This document shows positions 33,900 through 43,383 of a DNA stretch of 47,486 bases, in pieces (position 1 is the stretch's first letter; each line of letters begins with the position of its first letter). This stretch comes from CAYYYG01 sp964591375 (GTDB lineage: Bacteria > Patescibacteriota > Microgenomatia > UBA1406 > GWC2-37-13): the NCBI GenBank assembly GCA_964591375.1, contig CAZQAU010000011.1, positions 1 through 47,486 on the forward strand, in the 5' to 3' direction. A program made the position numbers and the translations under genes. The notes under the pieces are model-generated. The model worked only from the letters and a program-made list of their open reading frames with translations, did no database searches and had not been told where the DNA came from.

Positions 33900-35166
33900 T
33901 AGTAACTATTCTTCTTTTTCGTCTGACAAGATACAAACTTACAATCGAAGTTATACCATAGCCAGACAACCAGGCAATCCCGATGCCGATAAGTTTTAAA
34001 TCGAGAAAATACACGCTTAAGGAAATAACGGTTATAGCGGACAGTAGATTCAATGCCGTTAAGAGCATTACCCTATCCTGAAATTTAAATACTGTACCGG
34101 TAATATTATTAATAGCGATAAATATTCCGGAGACAGCCAACATTTGCAATAATAGTAATCCTTCCGATGAATAAACTTTGCCAAAAATTCGCAGTATGTA
34201 TCCTCCACCCAAGGTTATTACCAGGATCGCTGGAATAATGAGAATGGCAGTAATTTTTATCGATGACTTAATATAGTGAGATATGGAATTTTTGTCATTG
34301 ATACCCTCTGCAAACAATGCCTGAGTAACACTGGTCGGGACTATATAAATAATACTGGCAATCATCATATCGATATAATAAAATGCTGACGATTTTGCAC
34401 CAATAGTATTTGTCAGAACGATCGGTAATACCATCGAAGGAAGTATTCCTAAAAAATTTGCGGCGTAAGAAGCCAAAGAAAAACGAGATAGTTTTTTAAG
34501 AATACCCAGATGGGGCGCCAAACCAATCCGATAATCAAACCGGTAAAACATAAAAATAAAACTCATTATCATAGCGACTGATATTGCTATTGCATACGAA
34601 AAAAAGATGCCATATAAACCAAACTCTAACAATATAAAAGGTAAAATCATTTTTGTCACACTATAAATTATGTTTACAATAAAAATATATTTTGCAGAGC
34701 GATATGCCACAAAAATACTATCTGTAATGAGATTTAAAGAAGTGATTGCTAAAAATAAAATAAAACCAGTAGTAAAGAAAGGGTTATTAAATATGAACTC
34801 AAGTTTAGGAGAAAAATATCGAATGAAAATCACATACACAATAGTCAGTAGTATGCTCATCGTAAGCACTACATGTAAGATCGTATTAACAACCTGATTT
34901 TTATCTTTTGCCTTCGGTAAATACCGGATAACTCCCTGATTAAGCCCGGCTAAACTGAAGTTGGATATTAATACAGTTATCGAAATAAGTGTTGTCGCGG
35001 TGCCAATATTACTTGGAGTGTAGATGCGCGCACAGATTATCCAAAAAATAAATCCAAACACAGATAATACCACCGAGCTTGCCATCATGTATATGGAATT
35101 GCGAAATAATGAATTATGTAAAAAATGATTATAAAAATAGCCAATCTGTTTATGTATGATTCTCAT
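33889..35166 (-). CDS. polysaccharide/lipid-linked oligosaccharide flippase (Wzx/MOP type)
   Basis: 425 residues with 12 or so membrane helices. The start (FRNSIYMMASSVVLSVFGFIFWIICARIYTP, read as SIYMMASSVVLSVFGF then ARIYTPSNIGTATTLIS) is typical of oligosaccharide flippases, where the aRlyspseyG-like segment ends helix 1. GLNQGVIRYLPK also fits. It would move lipid-linked glycans made by the upstream enzymes across the membrane. Last gene of the glycan operon; it starts 17 nt inside the pyruvyl transferase gene, which suggests translational coupling. Confidence 0.9.
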   Translation of the reverse strand: MRIIHKQIGYFYNHFLHNSLFRNSIYMMASSVVLSVFGFIFWIICARIYTPSNIGTATTLISITVLISNFSLAGLNQGVIRYLPKAKDKNQVVNTILHVVLTMSILLTIVYVIFIRYFSPKLEFIFNNPFFTTGFILFLAITSLNLITDSIFVAYRSAKYIFIVNIIYSVTKMILPFILLEFGLYGIFFSYAIAISVAMIMSFIFMFYRFDYRIGLAPHLGILKKLSRFSLASYAANFLGILPSMVLPIVLTNTIGAKSSAFYYIDMMIASIIYIVPTSVTQALFAEGINDKNSISHYIKSSIKITAILIIPAILVITLGGGYILRIFGKVYSSEGLLLLQMLAVSGIFIAINNITGTVFKFQDRVMLLTALNLLSAITVISLSVYFLDLKLIGIGIAWLSGYGITSIVSLYLVRRKRRIVTIKK

Positions 35167-36418
35167 AATATGAACTTTGGAAAATATCTACCATTTTACT
35201 TACATTATTTATATATTCAGTTATAACTATTTGTAAATTTTTTTTATATTCTTTTTCGCTATTTATTAACGCATTAAATTTTTCAATTAATATCTCAACT
35301 GTGATATCTTCGATTTTGATTACCCAGTCTGATAACAGTAAATCTTTTAATATACCTCCCGTTTTATATTCGTATTGAATAGCGATTGCCGGAACACCGC
35401 TGGTAATAGAAAATATTACTGAATGTAATCTCGTCCCTACCAGAAAATCAAGCTGCGAATATAGGGCTTTTAACTCATGATGTGAGTATGGCTGTGTAAC
35501 ATTTGTAACATGAACATCGTTTGGAAGTATTTGAATGATATCGGCAGCTGCCTTTGTGTCATCATCACTATATACAGATGTTGTAACCTGGGGAATAAAT
35601 ACCACATCCATCTTTTTTTCTCTTACAACGTATGTTACAAATGCAGCAATCGCCTTTTCATATTGTAGTTGCCTTTTTTCATCCAGCCACTTGCGAACCG
35701 TTAGGCCTAAAACTTTATTTGCTTTTCTCTCTATCGCCTTCTTTACTGAAACTTCGTCAACATGGCCGGCAGAAAAAAGAAATGCCGCATCACCGGTACG
35801 AATTATTTTTGCTGGCGGTATACCCATTTTGAGCGCATTTTTTAAAGAAAAATCTTCCCGAACGAGTATGAGATCCATATGTTTTAAAACGAATCCTGTC
35901 GACATCTCCTGAAATGTATTTCCAAAAGCTCCAATCGACTGTGCATGCAAGATCACCTTTTTACGGAGAATTTTACTTACTATCAAAGGAAGCAACAGAT
36001 ACAGAAGATTAATACTCTCTTCTACATTATTTTTCCCTCGCAAATAACCTCCACCCACTGCAACGATTAAGTCTGAAGTATTAAATACATGTAGCAATTC
36101 TTTTAATTGCGCGGGTAATACACTGTCGATTTTACGACTCGTGATCCGTACTATGTATGACCAAAAAATACTGATGCAAAAATAATAGAAAATTTTGCTA
36201 TATTTTTTTATAATCGACTCATTTTCATATATAACGAATGAAAGAAACGCATTAACCAACGGTATGTTTTCAAATGTTGTTTCGTTATCTTTTTCCAGGA
36301 TAGATATCTGTAAAAAAGCCTCCGGAAATGCTTTCTGTAACTGTTCAATCAGTACAGAGAGAATCGCCGCATCTCCTTTATTTTTTTTAGAATAAACATT
36401 CGCTATTAGTATCTTCAT
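35150..36418 (-). CDS. polysaccharide pyruvyl transferase family protein (CsaB/WcaK-like)
   Basis: 422 residues. Motifs: NKGDAAILSVLIEQL near the start, IVAVGGGYL, VILHAQSIGAFGN, LVREDFSLKN, TGDAAFLF and the C-terminal GTRLHSVIFSITSGVPAIAIQYEYKTGG, given here as GTRLHSVIFSI and GVPAIAIQYEYK, which holds the family's conserved HIS and acid. These enzymes attach pyruvate ketals from phosphoenolpyruvate to sugars; CsaB does this to wall glycans that hold S-layer proteins. ATG at 36418 overlaps the upstream stop as ATGA. Phosphoenolpyruvate would be supplied by ppsA/eno products. Confidence 0.88.
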   Translation of the reverse strand: MKILIANVYSKKNKGDAAILSVLIEQLQKAFPEAFLQISILEKDNETTFENIPLVNAFLSFVIYENESIIKKYSKIFYYFCISIFWSYIVRITSRKIDSVLPAQLKELLHVFNTSDLIVAVGGGYLRGKNNVEESINLLYLLLPLIVSKILRKKVILHAQSIGAFGNTFQEMSTGFVLKHMDLILVREDFSLKNALKMGIPPAKIIRTGDAAFLFSAGHVDEVSVKKAIERKANKVLGLTVRKWLDEKRQLQYEKAIAAFVTYVVREKKMDVVFIPQVTTSVYSDDDTKAAADIIQILPNDVHVTNVTQPYSHHELKALYSQLDFLVGTRLHSVIFSITSGVPAIAIQYEYKTGGILKDLLLSDWVIKIEDITVEILIEKFNALINSEKEYKKNLQIVITEYINNVSKMVDIFQSSYYENHT

Positions 36419-37572
36419 ATATAAGCAGTCACAGCTTTTTGATAACAATTCAGAATCTTTTCGATGTGAACTTCCATTGTATAATCCGCAGATTTTGCTC
36501 GGGCATTTTTACTCATGGATTCCATGATATTTTTTTGAGACAGTAGTTCTACAACTTTTCGTGCTAAATCATCCGCGCTGCCCATTTCAGATAAATATCC
36601 CGTTTTCCCCTCATCAATGAGTTCGGGTATTCCACCAGCACGACTCCCCACAATTGGTCGTCCGACAGAAAGAGCTTCGATACAAACTGTAGGTAAATTA
36701 TCAGCATATATAGAAGGCACTACCACAACCGAAGCATGATTATAATACAAGGCTATCTCCCCATGTTCAACCGCTGTTTTAATCTGTACATAATTTTTTA
36801 AGTTCTGAGTATGTATATATTCAAGCACTCTCTCCTTTTCCGGACCATCTCCCACTATAGTCAACTGAATGTCCTTAATCTGAGAGATGATACGTTTTAA
36901 TGAGTGTAATAAAATATATACTCCTTTTTCTTTTGTTAGTCTGCCAACAAATAATATTTGATTCTGCGACGTAATCGGTGCATACGGCAATCGGTCAAAT
37001 CCATTTTTTATGGTAATACTATTGTTCTTACCCATGAGTCTCAGTATATGTGCCATAAATTCACTTGGTGTGATAAATAAAAGTATCCGTGCCAGCGCCA
37101 ACTTATATATGTGTTGTTTTATTTTCTGATACAAAAATCCTTTTATACCAAGACAGTTAGTACACCCCGTACACAACGGCTTCGCACATTGTTTTCCCAT
37201 TCTTTCTGTTTGGATCGAAACAGGAATAGCGATCTGTGCGTCATGAACCGTCATTATGACGGGTATACCGGAAATAGCAAAAAGCACGGAAGGAGAAAGT
37301 TCATTATAAAAACTATGCACATGTACTATGTCCGGATGAAACGTGCGACATATGTTCTTAACGTTCTGATAATGATACGGATGAAAAAGTTTTTTTATTA
37401 AATATGTGAATGATCGATCGGACATTTTTTTTATATAATCCGATTTTTTTATATCAGAGCTATATAAGTTTACTAGGTGTCCTTTTTTTTCCAGAGATTT
37501 TATCAATAACTCTAGATATATTTCCGTACCACCAATTTTTTCTGAGTAATCATTGAGCATTAATATTCTCAT
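36415..37572 (-). CDS. glycosyltransferase family 4 with cysteine cluster
   Basis: 385 residues with GT-B fold. The N-terminal acceptor domain has IGGTEIYLELLIKSLEKKGH and DIVHVHSFY; the C-terminal donor domain has ILFVGRLTKEKGVYILL, IVGDGPEKERV and VPSIYADNLPTVCIEALSVGRPIVGSRAGGIPE (read in parts), with the E-x7-E-like donor site around CIEAL. An unusual cluster, CAKPLCTGCTNC, near residue 130 may bind a metal; it recurs in some GT4 proteins of glycan loci. Overlaps the preceding gene by 23 nt. Donor and acceptor are unknown. Confidence 0.88.
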   Translation of the reverse strand: MRILMLNDYSEKIGGTEIYLELLIKSLEKKGHLVNLYSSDIKKSDYIKKMSDRSFTYLIKKLFHPYHYQNVKNICRTFHPDIVHVHSFYNELSPSVLFAISGIPVIMTVHDAQIAIPVSIQTERMGKQCAKPLCTGCTNCLGIKGFLYQKIKQHIYKLALARILLFITPSEFMAHILRLMGKNNSITIKNGFDRLPYAPITSQNQILFVGRLTKEKGVYILLHSLKRIISQIKDIQLTIVGDGPEKERVLEYIHTQNLKNYVQIKTAVEHGEIALYYNHASVVVVPSIYADNLPTVCIEALSVGRPIVGSRAGGIPELIDEGKTGYLSEMGSADDLARKVVELLSQKNIMESMSKNARAKSADYTMEVHIEKILNCYQKAVTAYI

Positions 37573-38734
37573 ACAGTTGTATTAAACATTCAGTAATACC
37601 ATTCCACTCATAATTTTTCCGCACAAAATTGCCTGCCTTATTTCCAATTGTCTGTGCATACGTGATATCAGAAAAAAGATCAATTATAGCTTTAGTAAAT
37701 TCACTATCTGTATCGGCAATTAAAATATTATCTTTATCAGTCACCTGAATACCCATTGCTCCGATGGCTGTTGAAACCACCGGTTTCCCCATGGCCATAT
37801 ACTCAAGTACTTTTAATCGTGTTCCTGATCCATCACCAACTGGGCATATACAAACAGCAGTATTTTGTATAAACGGGCGCACATCGGCGACAAAATCCGT
37901 CACAATAATAGATTTTTGATCTGCTATGTCTTGCAACCATACAGGCGGATTTTTTCCAATGACAGTTAAGGTTGTATCAGGAAACTGTTGGCGGATAGCC
38001 GGAAATGAATTTTCTATAAAATGCTTTAATCCTGTTTCGTTAGGCTTGTAGGAAAGTAATCCCATAAACAAAATTGAATGGGTATTAGAAGATATTGACG
38101 TATTAAAATAAGAACCATCAACACCGTTAGGAATCACGCTAATTTTTTCGACTGGTTTATACTGTGCGAAAAAATTTCTATCCAGAGAGGAACATGTTAA
38201 TACATAGTCAACTTTTTGTATTGCTTCTTTTTCATAGTTTTCAAATGTGGGGATTAAATATAAACCCAATAATCTCTCAAAAACGGACTTCTCCTTTATT
38301 TCAAATTTAAAACGATGTGCGTCAACATTATGTGCATCAAGCACGATAGTTGCCTTTGTTTGGCTTAAATATTTTTGAACAAGAAAATAACCATCCAGTT
38401 CTTCGATATGAATAATATCTGCATTTCTTATAATCGCCTGCTCTTCATCTGTCATGATCGTTTCTTTAATATTTTTTACATATGGGACATGACCTTTTAG
38501 TAACGATACTAAACGCTGGGCTGGAGTCTGAAGGGACATTGCCCGAACGGAGATAAAGCCAAACTGCATAGAAGTCAGATTCTGTACATTCTGAGTCTGC
38601 AGTTCAGGCGTTATGCATATGAGTGAAACATCCCGACCATATCTTTGTAGTAACGCTTTGGCAAGATAATAGTTGCGCACTTGTGAACCGCTTTCCAAAA
38701 CAGGCATTTTTGTTGTAATTATGACAATTTTCAT
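37550..38734 (-). CDS. glycosyltransferase family 4
   Basis: 394 residues, GT-B fold. The start MKIVIITTKMPVLESGSQVRNYYLAKALLQRYG and LDAHNVDAHRFK mark the acceptor half; ILFMGLLSYKPNETGLKHFI, LTVIGKNPP and GDGSGTRLKVLEYMAMGKPVVST the donor half. The GSGTRLKVLEYMA form places it with the PelF/sugar-transfer-associated subgroup that builds exopolysaccharides. Start overlaps the upstream DUF2206-like gene by 4 nt (ATGA). Confidence 0.9.
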   Translation of the reverse strand: MKIVIITTKMPVLESGSQVRNYYLAKALLQRYGRDVSLICITPELQTQNVQNLTSMQFGFISVRAMSLQTPAQRLVSLLKGHVPYVKNIKETIMTDEEQAIIRNADIIHIEELDGYFLVQKYLSQTKATIVLDAHNVDAHRFKFEIKEKSVFERLLGLYLIPTFENYEKEAIQKVDYVLTCSSLDRNFFAQYKPVEKISVIPNGVDGSYFNTSISSNTHSILFMGLLSYKPNETGLKHFIENSFPAIRQQFPDTTLTVIGKNPPVWLQDIADQKSIIVTDFVADVRPFIQNTAVCICPVGDGSGTRLKVLEYMAMGKPVVSTAIGAMGIQVTDKDNILIADTDSEFTKAIIDLFSDITYAQTIGNKAGNFVRKNYEWNGITECLIQLYENINAQ

Positions 38735-41028
38735 TTATATATCTGAAAACTTCCGTTGTTGTAAATAAGATTTTTTTCTTTCTGCAAAAACTCAAGCGGA
38801 AAGTTATATTGAAAGTATTTACCTTCAAAATTGATATCTCCCCGTAATCTTTGAATATTTGCAGTACGGGCGGCCACATATGAATTTTTATATAAAACCG
38901 ACGGCAAAACGACTTGAATAGAATCAATATCGTCAGTGTATGCAACAAAACGGAGATTTGTTACTACATCGGTAAATAAAGGAGTCTTCCTGTTGATGTT
39001 ATTTTTATACCATTCGACACCTTTTTTCTCAGCATCGGGTATGTGAAATTTATCGTAATCATCACCATAATTGTGGAGTTGAATCAACGCTTCGCCTCCA
39101 ATTACTTCAGTCACGACTCCTGAAAAATATAAAAACAGTACTGAGAGAAAAAAACATACCACGAATAGTCGGGCTTTCTCCGCTATCGGTTTAAAAAGCA
39201 GTATCAATCCGTATATTGCCATTGGTGAAAGAAACAATAATGTTTGCAGATAGATACGCGGAAGATTATAGTAAGCACCGAGAGTAGGATGTATCAGCAG
39301 TAACATAATAAACGAAGTACCCGTTAACGAAATAAGTACATATTCTGTACTAAATTTTTTCTTCTTTATATGCAAAAACAATAAATAGATTGCTCCCAAA
39401 ATAAGGGCGATTTTACTAATCAGTTTTAACAGATTAAACCCGGTAATGATGTGTGTGTTAAATGGTGTCCGAATCAACGGCGGTACAGATTTATTAAAAG
39501 CCGGCTTAATCTGATAATCTTTATATAATTCTTTACCGTACTTTAAGGGATACGGCTTATTAAACTGGGTATTTTTTCGTTGAAGAAAGAGAAGTAACTG
39601 TAACTGATCGTTTTGTGAATTATTAGCATCTATACTGAGTGCTTTGGATACTTCCTCACTTTTTGACTGCACCACAAATAATTTATTAATACTTCTTAAG
39701 GAATCTTTCGCAATGCCGACGATATTACTGGAAGTGTGGGTTAACTGTGAATACCAGAAAAATGTGCCAAAAAATAAAATCAGTATATAAGTTCCTTTGA
39801 CTCGAGTCTTATACAGAGCGATGGTATTTGTATAGAGGCTTATTTTGTCGAGTATTTTTTCTATAAAAGGTTGTACACCAATATACAGTAAGACTCTCAT
39901 CATAAGATAGGTAACAGTGAAAAGTAAAATAGCAAAATATGAAGTTGAGTAGTGAGAAACTACCATTGAGAGTCCAAAAATAGTGGATAGTATCGTTCGA
40001 TATTTTGCCGAAATAGTATTTGAAAATAGAGAGAGCAAAACCAAACTAAAAAATAAAAATGCTGTTTCCTGACGTATTAATCCGGTTGTCGGCTGAGTAA
40101 AGAATGGTTGAATGACAAAATAAAAAACGGCCAGAAAACTAATAATTCTCGAAACAAAAGAGCGAAATAAAATAAAAATAATTATCGGCACAAGTGAAAA
40201 GACTATCTGAAAAATTAGCTTATAAATATATTCTCCTCTAAGACCGGTAAGATGCGACAAAATAGTCGGTAATATAGTGATACTTAAGCATGCTTCATAA
40301 GGATCATATTTTCTAATTGTCCATAGATTTGCATTAAAAGTGCGCTGGAATAAACGATACTCGTTAGCGATGTCCCACCCCACAATATGATTACTTCGTA
40401 AAGATGACATCAGTAGTAACGATATACTTATAAATAGTAGAGAAAACGGCAAAAAATATTCAGGTATTTTTTTGTAAACCAACACAAGCACAGGCACATA
40501 CACTGCCATCATACAGAAGGTAATAATAATAAGGTTATTGGAACCGCCATTATTAAGGAGAAAGATTCCAAAAATACTAACGATGAGAATAACTGGTGGG
40601 ACAACGAATAGTATAGTGTGCCTCCACTTGAAGGTGGAATAGCTCAAAAGATGATTAAGAGATTGTTTCTTCCAAAAAATAATCAGAACTAATACTATAT
40701 TTGTGATGGTGAAAAATAAAAGTACATTGAAAGAAGTTAACGGGTTTTGCTGGCCTAACAAAGGCATAACCCAGTTTATTATAAGTCCTATGCCCATCAG
40801 ATAGCTGATACTCAAACCCACACTATATACAATCAGCTCCCATATGCTTACTACATAGAGTTTACTAATCGTCAGAATGAGTAATCCGGGTAGAAAAAGG
40901 ACAACAGGAATCGATATCCACTGCAAGATAACACTGTTACTCTGATGCAACCACGGTATAAATGAAAGTATTGCCAAAACAATACTAAAAAGAATTCTTT
41001 TTAATGAATTTAAATAATGGTTATGCAT
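38731..41028 (-). CDS. large multi-spanning membrane protein, DUF2206/GT-C-like
   Basis: 765 residues with 15 or more membrane helices in the first ~630 residues and a soluble end. An early extracytoplasmic loop carries HIVGWDIANEYRLF, the position where GT-C glycosyltransferases have an Asp/Glu-containing metal site. The overall build resembles DUF2206 proteins of archaea and bacteria. A role as lipid-linked-sugar transferase or polymerase (a Wzy-like step) in the operon is inferred; no polymerase gene is otherwise present. ATG at 41028 is chosen over an upstream TTG and overlaps the previous gene's end by 8 nt. Confidence 0.7.
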   Translation of the reverse strand: MHNHYLNSLKRILFSIVLAILSFIPWLHQSNSVILQWISIPVVLFLPGLLILTISKLYVVSIWELIVYSVGLSISYLMGIGLIINWVMPLLGQQNPLTSFNVLLFFTITNIVLVLIIFWKKQSLNHLLSYSTFKWRHTILFVVPPVILIVSIFGIFLLNNGGSNNLIIITFCMMAVYVPVLVLVYKKIPEYFLPFSLLFISISLLLMSSLRSNHIVGWDIANEYRLFQRTFNANLWTIRKYDPYEACLSITILPTILSHLTGLRGEYIYKLIFQIVFSLVPIIIFILFRSFVSRIISFLAVFYFVIQPFFTQPTTGLIRQETAFLFFSLVLLSLFSNTISAKYRTILSTIFGLSMVVSHYSTSYFAILLFTVTYLMMRVLLYIGVQPFIEKILDKISLYTNTIALYKTRVKGTYILILFFGTFFWYSQLTHTSSNIVGIAKDSLRSINKLFVVQSKSEEVSKALSIDANNSQNDQLQLLLFLQRKNTQFNKPYPLKYGKELYKDYQIKPAFNKSVPPLIRTPFNTHIITGFNLLKLISKIALILGAIYLLFLHIKKKKFSTEYVLISLTGTSFIMLLLIHPTLGAYYNLPRIYLQTLLFLSPMAIYGLILLFKPIAEKARLFVVCFFLSVLFLYFSGVVTEVIGGEALIQLHNYGDDYDKFHIPDAEKKGVEWYKNNINRKTPLFTDVVTNLRFVAYTDDIDSIQVVLPSVLYKNSYVAARTANIQRLRGDINFEGKYFQYNFPLEFLQKEKNLIYNNGSFQIYK

Positions 41029-42250
41029 GAACAAGCTTTTTAATCTTTGATGAAATAATATTCACCGTATAATAATTTTGAAATGTGTTGTATGCCCTCC
41101 CGCCCATGGCGGCCGTTTGATCGCGATTTTGATACAAATATATGAGTGACTCATAGAAATGATCAATGGATTCATAAAGTATGCCATTGATTCTGTTTTG
41201 AATAACTCGAGAGAATTCGCCATAATTAGGTGCAATAACCGGAAGAGCATTCACCATGTAGCTAAATAGTTTCGTCGGTAACATTGTTTCAGTCATATCA
41301 TTTCTTTCCCAGGGAACTATACCTGCATTACACAGTGACAAAATTGCGTCCGATAATTTCGTCTGGCCTGTAAAACACACTTTATCGGTGATTTGTAGCT
41401 CAGCCACTCTTTTTTTGACATCAGCCAATGCTTCGCCGTCGCCAATAATAACGAACTTAAGATCAGGCATTCTCTCTGCATATCGTGATAGCTGACTCAG
41501 GATATTGAGTAATTCACCATATGTATATTCATAGGTAAATACACTCGTATAAGCTACTAAAAAATCCGAATCCATCAGATTAAGTTCTGTCTTTAAACTC
41601 CTGACGTCGACTTTTTTATCTACCGCTTCTACAGTGTTGGGAATAACAATCACTTTTTGTGGTGAAATTTTGCAGCGTTTAGTGATTCGTTCTGCCTGAG
41701 TTTGAGTAGTCACCACTACTGTTTCAAATAATCGACAGAGCATTTTTTCCAGGAAAAGTTCTATTTTTACAACGATATTTTGAGGTGATATTTTTTTAAT
41801 ATGCATCGCGAGCTCGGGTTCGAGATCATGAAACTCTATTACTTCTGGTTTTGCCCCAAATATTTTTCCAATGAAATATGCAATCAAAGGTACGGTCAGA
41901 GGTGAAGAAACAGCGAATAATTTTAATTTTTTTTCTGATTCGTCCTTCTTGAGTTTGCGAATTAAGCCTATGAGAGATATTGCCACATGAATCAGAAGAA
42001 ATATATTTCGGTATATTTCATATAACCCAGATTTGTATGATTTTGGTTTCTCAATAAGCGGTACGTTAAAACCAAACCGATTTATAGGAATATTTTTTTT
42101 ACCCGGATAAAAGGCGGGTTCCTCCGCATCTTTACGCCGGCAAAGGATAGTTACGTCTTCGACATCTGATAATGAATCTATCTCTTTTTTACAGCGAATT
42201 CCAAATCCGGTTTCATCAGGAAAGTAGCTGTTGAATATATATATGATCAT
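41021..42250 (-). CDS. glycosyltransferase family 4 (WbuB-like)
   Basis: 409 residues, GT-B fold. YIFNSYFPDETGFGIRCKKEIDSL and IEFHDLEPELA mark the acceptor half; LKFVIIGDGEALADVKKRV, VCFTGQTKLSDAI and ETMLPTKLFSYMVNALPVIAPNYGEF (in parts) the donor half. The TKLFSYM/E form and PDETGFG start recall WbuB-type enzymes. It overlaps its upstream neighbour by 4 nt (ATGA). Confidence 0.88.
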   Translation of the reverse strand: MIIYIFNSYFPDETGFGIRCKKEIDSLSDVEDVTILCRRKDAEEPAFYPGKKNIPINRFGFNVPLIEKPKSYKSGLYEIYRNIFLLIHVAISLIGLIRKLKKDESEKKLKLFAVSSPLTVPLIAYFIGKIFGAKPEVIEFHDLEPELAMHIKKISPQNIVVKIELFLEKMLCRLFETVVVTTQTQAERITKRCKISPQKVIVIPNTVEAVDKKVDVRSLKTELNLMDSDFLVAYTSVFTYEYTYGELLNILSQLSRYAERMPDLKFVIIGDGEALADVKKRVAELQITDKVCFTGQTKLSDAILSLCNAGIVPWERNDMTETMLPTKLFSYMVNALPVIAPNYGEFSRVIQNRINGILYESIDHFYESLIYLYQNRDQTAAMGGRAYNTFQNYYTVNIISSKIKKLVHA

Positions 42251-43383
42251 AATAATTGCAAAAAAAGCTCGTGTGTTTTTTCCACCTGACTTTTAAGTGA
42301 AAATTCTTTTTTCACATAATTATATGCGGCAGCTCCCATGCTATTGGCAAATTCGGTATTGTTCCATACGTTCTCTATTGCCTCGGCCAATTCCTGAATC
42401 TTCTTTGGCGCTACCAGCAAACCCGTTACTTCATGCTGTACAACATAGGGAATTCCTCCCACTTTGGAAGCGATTACCGGCAGACTGTTTGCTCCAGCTT
42501 CCAGTAATACTATGCCAAAACCTTCTGAGTTATCTGTAGATGGCAGTACAAGCAAATATGCCTGCTGGTACATTGCGCGCAGTTCCGTATCCGATAATTT
42601 GCCGCAAAAATGAATCTGTGATTCAGCATTCATTTTTTTTACCACAGACTGATAATATTCCAGATAATCACCGCTACCAACAATCTTTAAACAAATGTCA
42701 GGAATTTTTGGTTTTAATATCTCCATTGCACTGAGCAAATAATTAAGTCCTTTATACTGGTAATTTTTATTGAGATTCCCCACAAAGAGTAAATATTTTT
42801 TTTCTGCGGAACTGGGACGATCTGTATCTTTTTCACTGAATTTTTCGATATCAATTCCCGGGGATATTACTTCTATCTTTTTTTTAAATAGCCTCAGCAG
42901 TTTTGACTTACTGGAATAAATAGGTGTATCAATAATAATTTTGCGTGCCCGTCTTAATGTATGTTGAATGACGAAAGTATTTATACACCAGCTTAAAACA
43001 GACTGTATGAAACTATCTTTTTGAATATCATTATGATAAGTTACCACCAACTTTTTACGATCGACCACACGCGCGGCAATATCGGCTATCACCGGCACAG
43101 GAGTATGCACATTAATTATGTGCGGGTTTTCTTTTTCAATAATTGATTTAATGGAAAAAAACCAGGATATGTGAATGGGTGTATTAAAAAGCTTAAATAA
43201 GTACGGAAGTTTGTATATACTCAGCAGTCCACGCCTTTCTTTTCTCATAGTGGTACCATTGTGTGTGGTGATTACGATCACTTCCCACCCTCGTTCTGCA
43301 AGTCCGACTGCAACATTATTCACATAGCGTTCTACACCGCCAATATGAGGAGGAAAGAATGGTGTTATAAATACAACTTTCAT
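42247..43383 (-). CDS. glycosyltransferase family 4
   Basis: 378 residues with the classic GT4 signatures: FPPHIGGVERYVNNVAVGLAERGWEV at the start, NVHTPVPV, LLFVGNLNKNYQYKGLNYLL, LKIVGSGDY and the donor site PSTDNSEGFGIVLLEAGANSLPVIAS, in which E-x7-E is Glu-G-F-G-I-V-L-L-Glu. Homologues are alpha-mannosyl- or glucosyltransferases. It overlaps both neighbours by 4 nt. Confidence 0.9.
   Translation of the reverse strand: MKVVFITPFFPPHIGGVERYVNNVAVGLAERGWEVIVITTHNGTTMRKERRGLLSIYKLPYLFKLFNTPIHISWFFSIKSIIEKENPHIINVHTPVPVIADIAARVVDRKKLVVTYHNDIQKDSFIQSVLSWCINTFVIQHTLRRARKIIIDTPIYSSKSKLLRLFKKKIEVISPGIDIEKFSEKDTDRPSSAEKKYLLFVGNLNKNYQYKGLNYLLSAMEILKPKIPDICLKIVGSGDYLEYYQSVVKKMNAESQIHFCGKLSDTELRAMYQQAYLLVLPSTDNSEGFGIVLLEAGANSLPVIASKVGGIPYVVQHEVTGLLVAPKKIQELAEAIENVWNNTEFANSMGAAAYNYVKKEFSLKSQVEKTHELFLQLL

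Noticed and set aside
36413..36420. TGA as a sense codon (genetic code 25)
   Set aside because: TGA ends the glycosyltransferase at 36415-36417 with an overlapping ATGA start of the next gene, and similar ATGA junctions recur at 42247 and 43380; TGA is a stop here.
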